From Aestuariivivens insulae (lineage in GTDB: Bacteria > Bacteroidota > Bacteroidia > Flavobacteriales > Flavobacteriaceae), in contig NZ_JAKMCS010000011.1 of assembly GCF_022662195.1 (NCBI RefSeq), positions 1-64,000 on the forward strand: a stretch of DNA of 64,000 nucleotides. Reading direction: 5' to 3'. This document shows, piece by piece, positions 19,509-27,790 of this stretch. The notes beneath the pieces were generated by a model. That model did no database searches and was not told the DNA's origin. It saw only the letters and a list, made by a program, of their open reading frames with translations. Position numbers and translations under genes: made by a program. The stretch's first letter is position 1, and each line of letters opens with the position of its first letter.

Positions 19509-20758
19509 ACATACTTATCAAGTCTGCTACAATAATAGATCCTAAAAGCGAGTTTCATAATACGACTCAAGATATATTAATTGAAAACGGCACGATTACA
19601 AACATTGGCAGTAACCTAAAAAATCCTAACGATTATACAGAGATACAGTTAGACAACCTACATGTATCACAAGGTTGGTTCGATAGCAGTGTTTGCTTTG
19701 GAGAACCAGGTTACGAAGAGCGTGAAACTATTGAAAATGGCTTAAAAGCGGCAGCGGCCTCTGGGTTTACCTGTGTAGCCATGAATGCCAATACCAATCC
19801 AGTTATTGATACCAATACCGATATAGCCTTTGTATTGTCCAAATCGGCCAACCATGCCGTTACCTTACTGCCCATTGGTGCTTTAACACGTTCCAGTAAA
19901 GGTGAGGATTTAGCTGAGCTGTTCGATATGAAAACTGCCGGGGCCGTAGCATTTTACGACTACAAGGCAGCCATCACTAATCCTAATATGCTAAAAATCG
20001 CATTGCAATATGCCAGTAATTTTAATGGTTTGGTCTGTTCGTTCCCACAAGAAAACAGAATTACCCGAAATGGCGTGATGAACGAACATATTACCAGTAC
20101 TAAACTGGGGCTAAAAGGGAATCCAGCCCTAGCCGAAGAACTGCAAGTAGCACGCGATTTATTTTTATTGGAATATACAGGAGGCAAACTACATATCCCA
20201 ACCATTTCAACAGCTAAATCGGTTGAACTTATAAAAGAAGCTAAAGCCAAAAAATTAGACGTTACCTGTAGTGTAGCCGTCCATAACCTATGCATTACAG
20301 ATGAAGCTTTAAGCGACTTTAACACTAATTTTAAAGTATTGCCCCCTTTACGTACACAAAGTGATGTTACTGCACTTATTGAAGGACTAAAAGATGGCAC
20401 AATAGATATGGTCACCAGCGATCACTCCCCAATAGATGTTGAAGAAAAAAAGGTGGAATTTGACCATGCCAATTACGGCACAATAGGATTGGAAAGTGCT
20501 TTTAGTGCTTTACAAACTATACTAAATACTGAAAAATCCATTGAAGTATTAACCAAAGGGAAATCACGGTTTGGCATTGAACCTACATCAATAAGCATAG
20601 GCAATAAGCTAAATGCGACACTTTTCAATCCAGACGAAACCTATACATTCACCCAAAAAGATATTAAGTCCCGATCAAAGAATGCCATTTTTGAGGGAAG
20701 CACTTTAAAAGGTAAAGTATACGGTATTATTTCAAATAACAAAGTAGTTTTAAATTAA
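19505..20758 (+). CDS. Dihydroorotase homologue lacking metal ligands
   Basis: A 417-residue amidohydrolase-fold protein closest to class I dihydroorotase. The canonical DxHVHxREPG is DSSVCFGEPG at residues 60-69, so both ligand histidines and the substrate arginine are replaced by Ser, Cys and Gly. The usual HCED region reads CSFPQEN, and the third His site (HVST) reads TIST. Only the final DH (TSDHSPIDVEEK) is kept. It is therefore probably not a dihydroorotase, despite conserved fold elements, and may be structural or regulatory like the inactive PyrC' of some pseudomonads (inference). Overlaps the BatA gene by 4 bp. Confidence 0.85.
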   Translation: MNILIKSATIIDPKSEFHNTTQDILIENGTITNIGSNLKNPNDYTEIQLDNLHVSQGWFDSSVCFGEPGYEERETIENGLKAAAASGFTCVAMNANTNPVIDTNTDIAFVLSKSANHAVTLLPIGALTRSSKGEDLAELFDMKTAGAVAFYDYKAAITNPNMLKIALQYASNFNGLVCSFPQENRITRNGVMNEHITSTKLGLKGNPALAEELQVARDLFLLEYTGGKLHIPTISTAKSVELIKEAKAKKLDVTCSVAVHNLCITDEALSDFNTNFKVLPPLRTQSDVTALIEGLKDGTIDMVTSDHSPIDVEEKKVEFDHANYGTIGLESAFSALQTILNTEKSIEVLTKGKSRFGIEPTSISIGNKLNATLFNPDETYTFTQKDIKSRSKNAIFEGSTLKGKVYGIISNNKVVLN

Positions 20759-20764
20759 AGGATC

Positions 20765-21094
20765 ATGACAGAGCAGGAGATAAACGAAGGTAAAACTATG
20801 GCCATTGTTAGCCATATCACATTTGTTGGATTAATTATCGCCATCATTATGAATGCCGATAAAAAAAACACATACACCGCTTTCTATAACAGACAAATGC
20901 TAGGGTTAATTATTATGCTATTTATCGCTCAAATAACAGATAAATATATTAATGGTACACTTGGCTACATTTTATGGCTTATCTCTGCCATATCATGGTT
21001 ATATTCTTTTATTAGCATTATACAAAACAAAGTAAAACCATTACCTTATGTTGGTGAAAAATTTCAACAATGGTTTGCTAACATAGGTAGATAA
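20765..21094 (+). CDS. DUF4870-like membrane protein
   Basis: A 109-residue protein with three transmembrane segments and the start EQEINEGKTMAIVSHITFVG, which is typical of the DUF4870/Tic20-like family (PF09685). The motif YTAFYNRQMLGL between helices 1 and 2 corresponds to the family's FHxxQ-like region. Function is unknown. It follows the dihydroorotase homologue by 6 bp and directly abuts the hydrolase gene, so it is part of a four-gene transcript. Confidence 0.8.
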   Translation: MTEQEINEGKTMAIVSHITFVGLIIAIIMNADKKNTYTAFYNRQMLGLIIMLFIAQITDKYINGTLGYILWLISAISWLYSFISIIQNKVKPLPYVGEKFQQWFANIGR

Positions 21095-21751
21095 ATGGTA
21101 AATACGTCCCTTTCTTTACATCATGTTATTCGTGAATCGAGTTTAACCAGCAATGCTCCATTGCTTATTATGATGCATGGTTATGGCAGTGATGAAAACG
21201 ATTTGTTTTCATTTGCATCTGAATTACCCGAAGAACTGTTCATTATTTCCGTAAGAGCCCCTTACCCAATGCAACCCTATGGTAGTGCCTGGTACACCAT
21301 TAATTTTGATGCCGAAAAAGGAAAATGGAACGACAATGTACAAGCTGCTTCGTCACGGGATTTAATTGCTAAATTTATTGATGAAGCTACTGCGACCTAC
21401 CCTATAAATAAAGACAATGTGTCCCTATTGGGCTTTAGCCAGGGTACTATACTAAGCTATGCAGTAGCCTTGACCTACCCAGAAAAAGTAAAAAACATTG
21501 TCGCCTTAAGTGGCTATGTCAATCAAGAGATTATTCCTAATGATTTTGGTAACTACGACTACTCACATTTAGATTTCTACTGCTCCCACGGTAGCGTAGA
21601 CCAAGTAATCCCTGTGGACTGGGCCAGACAAACACCGCCATTCTTAAAGCAATTGGGCATTAAACACCTCTATAACGAATTTCCAGTAGGCCATGGTGTA
21701 GCTCCCCAAAACTTTTATGAGTTCAAGACGTGGTTAACCGAGCGTATTTAA
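21095..21751 (+). CDS. Alpha/beta hydrolase, phospholipase/carboxylesterase family
   Basis: A 218-residue serine esterase (PF02230). It has the oxyanion segment LIMMHGYGSDENDLFSF, the nucleophile in GFSQGT (Ser about residue 114), the acid in GSVDQVIPV and the histidine in GHGVAP near residue 204. There is no signal peptide, so it is cytoplasmic. Family members hydrolyse short-chain esters or lysophospholipids. The substrate here is not determined. Its ATG follows the preceding stop immediately. Confidence 0.9.
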   Translation: MVNTSLSLHHVIRESSLTSNAPLLIMMHGYGSDENDLFSFASELPEELFIISVRAPYPMQPYGSAWYTINFDAEKGKWNDNVQAASSRDLIAKFIDEATATYPINKDNVSLLGFSQGTILSYAVALTYPEKVKNIVALSGYVNQEIIPNDFGNYDYSHLDFYCSHGSVDQVIPVDWARQTPPFLKQLGIKHLYNEFPVGHGVAPQNFYEFKTWLTERI

Positions 21752-21764
21752 GTTATATCATCAA

Positions 21765-21840
21765 CTTCAAGTGTCGCGCCATAGGCGTGATGTGCTTCGG
21801 CAGAGCCTGCAGAACTATCGCGAAGTTTTATGGATAATCG
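21765..21840. repeat. Degenerate remnant of the TTCGAGT inverted-repeat element
   Basis: The segment TGCTTCGGCAGAGCCTGCAG followed by AACTATCGCGAAG matches TACTTCGACTCAGCTCAGTAG and AACTATCGAGAA inside the element at 30460-30600. Terminal repeats are not preserved. Confidence 0.5.
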
Positions 21841-21934
21841 TCCGATACTTTTTATTTTAGAAGTAACTCAGACTAACGAATTGTAAAGGCCTTGAAATTT
21901 ATTTCATATCTTAATGACATAAAAAGGCCTTGTA

Positions 21935-22450
21935 ATGAAATTATTGTATTCTTCTATTTTTTGCATATTTCTGTTAGTTCCCAACCAAGCAATATCACAA
22001 AACAAAACATGCTTAAAAGCCATTAACACCCAAATTTGGGACAAGTTCACTAAAGCTTTTGAAACTTTGGATACCAACCTGTTTGCAAGCCTGCATAGCG
22101 ACGACTTAGTACGTGTTAGTGGGAATGGCAAGACCATTAGGAATAAAGGGGCTTATATTAAAAGTTATAAAATCAATTGGAAAGATAAAGTCGTACATCA
22201 AACCATTGCCTTTCGGTTTTTAGAACGGATTTGCAATGAGGAAACAGCTTCGGAGCGTGGTATATATAAATTGACCAGAAACCCCAATACACCCAATGAA
22301 GTGTGTTATTATGGAAAGTTTCATGTAATTTTAAAACAAGTAAATACACAATGGAAAATACTGGTGGACTACGACTCTTCTGAAAACAACACCATCAATG
22401 ACATATCTTTTAACAAGGCTTTTGCTTTGGATGATTTTGAGAAGTACTAA
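21935..22450 (+). CDS. Exported NTF2/SnoaL-like protein
   Basis: A 171-residue protein with a signal peptide (about 1-22, ending QAISQ). The mature part has the NTF2-like pattern: a helix with IWDKFTKAFETLDTNLFASL, then HSDDLVRVSGNGKTIRNKGAY, and C-terminal strands (YYGKFHVILKQVNTQWKILV). Proteins of this fold include DUF4440 and small periplasmic enzymes; no catalytic residues can be assigned. Upstream, AAAGGCCTTG occurs twice 39 bp apart, which might be an operator. The gene stands alone. Confidence 0.75.
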   Translation: MKLLYSSIFCIFLLVPNQAISQNKTCLKAINTQIWDKFTKAFETLDTNLFASLHSDDLVRVSGNGKTIRNKGAYIKSYKINWKDKVVHQTIAFRFLERICNEETASERGIYKLTRNPNTPNEVCYYGKFHVILKQVNTQWKILVDYDSSENNTINDISFNKAFALDDFEKY

Positions 22451-22784
22451 ATTGTAATGAACTTAACCAATTGAAAATCATTTTAACTTATCATTTCTAA
22501 TGTTACTGAAACCAAAATATATTTTGTTTGAAAGTATATTGTGCAGCTATTGAAGGCCACACTCGCAATCATTAGATGTCCCATCGTGCTGTCGACATGA
22601 TATCTATGTACTGCTTAAATCTTTCATATAGCACTGAGTAAGATGGAAAAAATGACAGCTTCTTAAATGTAATAAATACCGAAACAAGCTCTGTATGACA
22701 AAAGCTCAAAAGTGGTATATATATTAAAGTACATAAAAAAAATCCAGCTTGAGGCTGGATTTTATTTTATCATTCAAAAAGTAC
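22451..22784. other. 334-bp intergenic region
   Basis: No open frame, RNA gene or recognisable repeat is seen. The only feature is the hairpin terminator near its right end. Confidence 0.5.
22730..22763 (-). terminator. Terminator of the response-regulator gene
   Basis: On the minus strand AAATCCAGC, a short loop, GCTGGATTT and a T run follow the stop at 22785 by about 22 bp. The A/T tracts on both sides could also let it work for the plus strand. Confidence 0.8.
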
Positions 22785-23489
22785 TTAATCATTAATCACC
22801 AATCGAAACCCTTCTCCATGAATGTTAAGAATCTCAACTTTTTCATCTAGCTTTAGGTATTTACGCAATTTGGCAATGTACACGTCCATACTTCGTGAAG
22901 TGAAGTAATTGTCGTCGCGCCATATTTTGGTAAGCGCCAACTCACGTGGCATTAAATCGTTTTCATGTAAAGCCAATAAGCGTAACAATTCATTTTCCTT
23001 TGGCGATAATTTAATAGGCTCTCCACCATCAAATCGTAAAAAACGCAACTTAGAGTTTAAATCGAAACGGCCTATCTTGAATTCAAATTGCTTACTATCC
23101 GATATGGTTTCTGTGGCCTTACGCTGTATAATGGCCTTTATTTTCATTAGTAGAACCTCGCTATCAAACGGTTTGTTCAAGTAATCGTCTGCCCCTACTT
23201 TATAGCCCTTAAGTACATCTTCCTTCATAGCCTTAGCCGTTAGGAACACTATAGGCACATCGGTATTTTTTTCGCGTATCTCCTTAGCTAGGGTAAAGCC
23301 ATCCTTATATGGCATCATAACATCAAGAATACATAAATCGAAATCATCCTTTTTAAACTTCTCGAAACCTTCCATACCGTTTTTAGCATGTACCACATCG
23401 TAATCGTTCATCATTAAATAATCCTTAAGGACGGTTCCAAAATTAGGATCGTCCTCTACCAGTAAAATTTTCTTGTTTATTTCTTCCAT
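22785..23489 (-). CDS. rprY: OmpR-family response regulator, RprY-like
   Basis: A 234-residue regulator. The receiver domain (1-120) carries the acidic pocket VEDD near residue 11, the phospho-acceptor Asp in CILDVMMP near residue 54, and the Lys in NKPFDSE near 105. The C-terminal winged helix (about 140-232) has LSPKENELLRLLALHENDL and SRSMDVYIAKLRKYL. It is encoded 2 bp after its sensor kinase. Resemblance to Bacteroides RprY is by family and gene order; the symbol is tentative. Targets are unknown, but phased GTTAAA hexamers near its own operon and a DegQ-type gene are candidates. Confidence 0.9.
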   Translation of the reverse strand: MEEINKKILLVEDDPNFGTVLKDYLMMNDYDVVHAKNGMEGFEKFKKDDFDLCILDVMMPYKDGFTLAKEIREKNTDVPIVFLTAKAMKEDVLKGYKVGADDYLNKPFDSEVLLMKIKAIIQRKATETISDSKQFEFKIGRFDLNSKLRFLRFDGGEPIKLSPKENELLRLLALHENDLMPRELALTKIWRDDNYFTSRSMDVYIAKLRKYLKLDEKVEILNIHGEGFRLVIND

Positions 23490-23491
23490 AG

Positions 23492-25087
23492 TTATGTTAT
23501 TATTGGAAGCTTTATGGTAAATGTGCTTCCTTTATCTTTTTCACTTTCTACCGACACATGGCCTTGATGGTCATCTACGATACGTTTTACGTAGGCCAAT
23601 CCTAAACCATGTCCTTTTACGTTATGTATATTTCCCGTGTGCTCTCTATAAAATTTTTCGAACACCCGTTTGGCAGCTGCTTTACTCATGCCACTACCGT
23701 GGTCTTTTATGCTTAATAAAATATTGGTCCCTACATTTTCGGTTGATACTTCAATCTTTGGTGCCTCTGGGGAATATTTTATGGCATTGTCCAATATGTT
23801 AACGATTACATTAGTAAAGTGAGTTTCGTTGGCCAATACCGACGACTTATCGGCTTCTAAAAAGGTTTTTATATACCCTCGCCTATTTTCCACAATAAGC
23901 TCTACATGGGTAGTGGCATTTAAAATTAAGTCGTGCAAATCTACCCTGTCCTTACTAATATTTAGTTCGTTCTTCTCTAGTTTAGATATTCTTAATACAT
24001 TTTCCACTTGGGCATGCATACGCTTATTTTCATCCTTTATCATATTAAGGTAACGTACTACCTTATCTTTATCATCAATAATCTTAGGGTTTTTAATGGC
24101 ATCTAAAGCTAAATTAATAGTTGCTATAGGTGTCTTAAACTCATGCGTCATGTTATTGATAAAATCGGTTTTAATTTGCGATATCTTTCGCTGTTTTATT
24201 AACTGAAACAATGCACTTGAATAGGCGATGATAATAATGGAAGTGAATACAACAGACAATAAAATCATCCCTATTATTGAGGATAAAATAAACTTTTTAT
24301 CATCAGGAAAATTCACCAATAACCTATACGTACTTACGTTATTTTCGTCATAAAACATCGGCACTCCAAAGGTTGATGCTTTATCATATTCAAAATTATC
24401 ACTCTGCACTTTTGTTGCCAAGTCATTACTATACACAGCATACTCAAAATCTATATCAATATCTTTTTCCTTTAATTTTTCAGAAAGCAGTTCCTTAATT
24501 TTTTCTTTGGAAACCCTTTTATATATGGGGTTTCGTTTAGAAATGGCCTTAAAATCTTTCTCTATGCTTAGCTTTTCTGCCTCACTTAAGGTCCCACTTT
24601 TTATAATACTTAATATAGGGGATTCATTGGCATCGTTTTCAGAAAACTCAATATTATTATAAATTTCCGTTTTCGAACTACCAATAATGTTTTTGATATT
24701 AACACTATCTAAACCTATGTCAAAGAGCGATGATGATAACTTATAATTATCTTCTAAAATACCACTTTTATAAATAAGCGCTTGTTTAGTATCATTATTT
24801 TGTTGGTAAATGAACAATTGAGAAACCGACTGAGTTACAGCTACTGAATCCGTTCCATCATTTTCATTCAATAAATTCTTAGCCTTTTGATACGTCTGAA
24901 AATAACCGGCCAATTCATCGTCTTGAATTTGTTTTGTAACATTGTACAATACCCCGTTGACCTTAAACTTAAACCTTTCATTTTCATTCTGTACAGACCC
25001 CCTTATATAGTAGGCCTGGACAAATATAATCCCAATGAGAGATAAGCTCATTAAAAGGATTAGTAGGCTAAATATTCTTTTGCTCAT
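23492..25087 (-). CDS. rprX: Sensor histidine kinase, RprX-like
   Basis: A 531-residue membrane kinase. TM1 is at about 5-27 and TM2 at about 268-292, with a large periplasmic sensor domain between them. The dimerisation/phospho-acceptor motif is NNMTHEFKTPIATIN, with N-box NVIVNILDNAIKYSPEA, G1 DHGSGM and G2 GHGLGLAYV. It phosphorylates the regulator encoded directly downstream. The sensor domain has no recognised fold by eye, so the signal is unknown; an envelope stimulus is likely from topology. The first gene of the pair, it is preceded by clustered GTTAAA-type hexamers. Confidence 0.92.
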   Translation of the reverse strand: MSKRIFSLLILLMSLSLIGIIFVQAYYIRGSVQNENERFKFKVNGVLYNVTKQIQDDELAGYFQTYQKAKNLLNENDGTDSVAVTQSVSQLFIYQQNNDTKQALIYKSGILEDNYKLSSSLFDIGLDSVNIKNIIGSSKTEIYNNIEFSENDANESPILSIIKSGTLSEAEKLSIEKDFKAISKRNPIYKRVSKEKIKELLSEKLKEKDIDIDFEYAVYSNDLATKVQSDNFEYDKASTFGVPMFYDENNVSTYRLLVNFPDDKKFILSSIIGMILLSVVFTSIIIIAYSSALFQLIKQRKISQIKTDFINNMTHEFKTPIATINLALDAIKNPKIIDDKDKVVRYLNMIKDENKRMHAQVENVLRISKLEKNELNISKDRVDLHDLILNATTHVELIVENRRGYIKTFLEADKSSVLANETHFTNVIVNILDNAIKYSPEAPKIEVSTENVGTNILLSIKDHGSGMSKAAAKRVFEKFYREHTGNIHNVKGHGLGLAYVKRIVDDHQGHVSVESEKDKGSTFTIKLPIIT

Positions 25088-25095
25088 CAGTCAAA

Positions 25096-25155
25096 TTTAA
25101 CATTTTAACATTTAGAAGTCCTTGCATTTAACCTAACGTTAACAAAAATGTTAAA
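25096..25155 (-). promoter_or_regulatory. Cluster of GTTAAA hexamers upstream of the two-component operon
   Basis: Read on the minus strand, GTTAAA occurs at 25101-25096, 25109-25104 and 25132-25127. The palindrome GTTAAC is at 25138-25143 and a plus-strand GTTAAA at 25150-25155. The distance between sites 104 and 127 is 23 bp and from 127 to 138 is 11 bp, near helical multiples. This could be an autoregulatory site for the OmpR-type regulator. The region is AT-rich, so chance is possible. Confidence 0.4.
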
Positions 25156-25164
25156 ATTGGCAGG

Positions 25165-25752
25165 TTATGCTATTCTTTTAAGGATTTTATGGTGGATTTT
25201 AAGTACCTGTGCCCTTGTTTTTTCTAAGTCTATGTTCTCTATAACAAAGTTGGACAATGCTACCCTATCCTTGTCATCCCACTGGTTATTCATAATGGCT
25301 TCAATACGTGCCTTGGTCATTTCATCTCTTGACAATAAACGTGCAACCCTAACGTCTTTTGGTGCGGTGACGGTAATTACGAGATCGCAGGCTTTATACC
25401 CTCCGTTTTCAAATAGTACGGCCACTTCCTTTATCACATAAGGGGCTGTTTGTTTTAATACCCATTTTTCAAAATGCCTAGCTACCCGTGGGTGCACGAT
25501 CGCATTCATTTGTGCTAGATAGCTTTTATTATTAAAGATAACATCGGCGATATAGGGCCTGTTTAAAACACCATTTTTAAAGGCTTCTTCCCCAAATAGT
25601 TCAGTCAGCTTTCGTTGAATAACTTTGGATTTATTCATGAGCTTTTTTGCCTCTTCATCGGCAATATAAATAGGTATCCCCAAAGCTTTAAATGCATTGG
25701 CCACCGTGGTTTTCCCACTACCTATTCCTCCTGTAAGCCCTACTATGGTCAT
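25165..25752 (-). CDS. coaE: Dephospho-CoA kinase
   Basis: A 195-residue P-loop kinase phosphorylating dephospho-CoA to CoA, the last step of the pathway. Walker A is GLTGGIGSGKTTVAN at residues 5-19. IYIADEEAKKLM and the lid-region RDEMTKARIEAIMNNQW are characteristic. It overlaps the YbbR-like gene by 4 bp. coaBC lies elsewhere in the window, so two CoA steps are encoded here but are not linked. Confidence 0.94.
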   Translation of the reverse strand: MTIVGLTGGIGSGKTTVANAFKALGIPIYIADEEAKKLMNKSKVIQRKLTELFGEEAFKNGVLNRPYIADVIFNNKSYLAQMNAIVHPRVARHFEKWVLKQTAPYVIKEVAVLFENGGYKACDLVITVTAPKDVRVARLLSRDEMTKARIEAIMNNQWDDKDRVALSNFVIENIDLEKTRAQVLKIHHKILKRIA

Positions 25753-26711
25753 TTTAATATAATAAATTCAACATGCTGATTGTTAAGCTTAACGCTCTTC
25801 GCATATTCTGAAGTTTTCACTAACTGTGCTTCAAAAAAGGTGTGTTCATCATCAATTTTACTGTAATCGCAAACCACTTTAAAATCGCCAGGCTTAACCT
25901 CTTTAAAATGTTCTAAACTGGTATAGAACGTTACTGTTACTTCCTTTGGAAAATACTTTATTCGCAGTTCATTAGGAGCATTAATAATATTTACTGGAAT
26001 CTTTAAATTTCCCTCTGTGAAACGTTCTACGTTTGCCTTTAAATCTACCGATGTGTGCGAAAAATGAATATCGCCTTTATCTGGCAACTCTAGCTTTATT
26101 GTTTTATTTATATTGGTTTTTACATCTTTTAAGACAAGCGTATCGGTTTCTACTTGGTTGATGGTATCTACAATCTCCTTTGGCCCAATAATTTTAATAG
26201 AATCAGGTGTGGCTTGATATGCTTTGAAGGTGTCAAAACCTGGACTAAATGTTATGTTTGTATTCAATACCACAGGTACTTTTTTAACTAAATTAACATC
26301 GTAGTTAAACACCAAGGTATCTGGAAAAACATCAATAACATCCAATTGTTTTGTAAAATTGTTGCTGCTAAAACTCCTTGCACCAGATTTTGTCCAAATA
26401 AACCTTGAGTTACTTATTGTAACATCTTTAGAAAAATCAATCTTAACTTTTGGCTTGGTAAAATATAGCCCTAGCCATCTAAAACCATGTGCCCTTAGGG
26501 TTATGTTCAAAATAGAATCGGAATTATTTAAAACCACCTTGTTTTCCGGAACGTTAACCTTTTCAATTCTAAATGCTATAGTATTTGTATAGGATTTAGA
26601 AAGCTTAGAAAAAATCAATATGATAAAGGCCAGTAACAAGAACAATAAAAACACATTGATCTTCTTATTCTTTATGGATATTAGTAATTTAGATTTAACC
26701 TTCTTTATCAT
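25749..26711 (-). CDS. YbbR-like domain protein
   Basis: A 320-residue protein with one N-terminal transmembrane segment (about 17-37) and an extracytoplasmic part built of YbbR-like beta repeats. Recognisable units are KVDFSKDVTISNSRFIW, NFTKQLDVIDVFPDTLVF and RFTEGNLKIPVNIINAP. In Firmicutes YbbR-type proteins regulate diadenylate cyclase, but no such cyclase is near here. The gene overlaps coaE and the upstream glycosyltransferase by 4 bp each, so the three are tightly coupled. Confidence 0.82.
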   Translation of the reverse strand: MIKKVKSKLLISIKNKKINVFLLFLLLAFIILIFSKLSKSYTNTIAFRIEKVNVPENKVVLNNSDSILNITLRAHGFRWLGLYFTKPKVKIDFSKDVTISNSRFIWTKSGARSFSSNNFTKQLDVIDVFPDTLVFNYDVNLVKKVPVVLNTNITFSPGFDTFKAYQATPDSIKIIGPKEIVDTINQVETDTLVLKDVKTNINKTIKLELPDKGDIHFSHTSVDLKANVERFTEGNLKIPVNIINAPNELRIKYFPKEVTVTFYTSLEHFKEVKPGDFKVVCDYSKIDDEHTFFEAQLVKTSEYAKSVKLNNQHVEFIILK

Positions 26712-27715
26712 GCTTGTTTAAAAAATAAATTAGGAAAATGGGTTTTAGGATCCTTATTGAATACCTCTATTGCCAAAGTCGATTTAATAAATCCATAACC
26801 ATAGCCAAAAAATTGAATGGCAATAGCCACCAAAGCCAAAAAAGCCACAATCACATTCTTGGTACTTACCAAGGCCAACATAAACGCCACTGCAAAATAC
26901 AGTGCATATATGAGCATAAGCCACTTGTACCCCATAAAGAGCATCACCAAGGCTACAGTAAAACCAGCAACAAACAGTATTGGAAACCAATAGGTTATTT
27001 TTTTTGTACTGGGGTGCCACCGGTTTAATATAGGGCGTACCATACCAAATTTATGGACTTGTACATAAAACTTTCGCCAAGAAATTCTACGTTTATGATA
27101 TACGCAGGCATTAGGGATTAATTTGGTTTTATAGCCCAATTGCCATAGTCTTATCGATAGATCGGGGTCTTCACCCGGGTGAATGGTTCCAAAACCTTTT
27201 GAAGCTTCAAAAGCCACTTTAGAAAGTCCCATATTAAAACTTCTGGGTTGAAATTTATCTACACTATGCTTATTTCCCCTTATGCCTCCTGTTGTAATGA
27301 ATGAGGTCATGGAAAAATTAATGGCCTTTTGAAGGTTGGTAAAGGACTCATGTGCCTCATCTGGCCCACCAAAGCAGTCCACATAATGCGCATTTAAACT
27401 CTTATCTACTTCGGTTAAATAATGTTCTGGTAAAATACAATCGGAGTCTAAAATAATAAAGTAATTACCTTTAGCCCGTTGCATACCGTAATTCCTCGAA
27501 TCTCCAGGTCCCGAGTTTTCCTTAAAGTAATATGATATATCCAGTTTATCGCTAAACGTATTAGCTATAGCCTCTGATGTTATAGTAGAACCATCTTCAA
27601 CAATAACCACTTCAAAATCAATATCTGTTTGTAAAGCGACAAAGCTTTGCAATAGCTCTTGAGTCTCTTCTGGGCGATTATATACGGGTATAATAAACGA
27701 ATAACGTAGTTGCAT
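26708..27715 (-). CDS. Family 2 glycosyltransferase, membrane-associated
   Basis: About 335 residues. The GT-A domain starts MQLRYSFIIPVYNRPEETQE and carries VVIVEDGST and the metal-binding ILDSDC, then FGGPDEAH and the acceptor-side HPGEDPDLSIRLW. The C-terminal third has three to four transmembrane helices (about 225-300). It probably adds a sugar at the inner membrane; donor and acceptor are unknown. The ATG at 27715 is preferred to a TTG at 27721 because a promoter -7 box runs through the TTG. It starts a three-gene overlapping unit with the YbbR protein and coaE. Confidence 0.85.
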   Translation of the reverse strand: MQLRYSFIIPVYNRPEETQELLQSFVALQTDIDFEVVIVEDGSTITSEAIANTFSDKLDISYYFKENSGPGDSRNYGMQRAKGNYFIILDSDCILPEHYLTEVDKSLNAHYVDCFGGPDEAHESFTNLQKAINFSMTSFITTGGIRGNKHSVDKFQPRSFNMGLSKVAFEASKGFGTIHPGEDPDLSIRLWQLGYKTKLIPNACVYHKRRISWRKFYVQVHKFGMVRPILNRWHPSTKKITYWFPILFVAGFTVALVMLFMGYKWLMLIYALYFAVAFMLALVSTKNVIVAFLALVAIAIQFFGYGYGFIKSTLAIEVFNKDPKTHFPNLFFKQA

Positions 27716-27718
27716 ACA

Positions 27719-27726
27719 CAAATGTA
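27719..27726 (-). promoter_or_regulatory. -7 box immediately upstream of the glycosyltransferase start
   Basis: On the minus strand TACATTTG (27726-27719) fits TAnnTTTG, and the ATG follows after only 3 bp. If used, the transcript would be leaderless or nearly so. Confidence 0.45.
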
Positions 27727-27737
27727 ACTATTCCGCA

Positions 27738-27764
27738 TAAAAAAGCCACCTTTTAAAGGTGGCT
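27738..27764 (-). terminator. Terminator after fabI
   Basis: AGCCACCTTT and AAAGGTGGCT (27744-27764) form a perfect stem. On the minus strand it is followed by a T run, 27 bp after the fabI stop. Confidence 0.85.
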
Positions 27765-27790
27765 AGAATTATCTTTTTTAAAACTACAGC

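Noticed and set aside
19505-20758. Functional pyrC
   Set aside because: The metal-binding histidines are missing, so a straightforward dihydroorotase label would be misleading.
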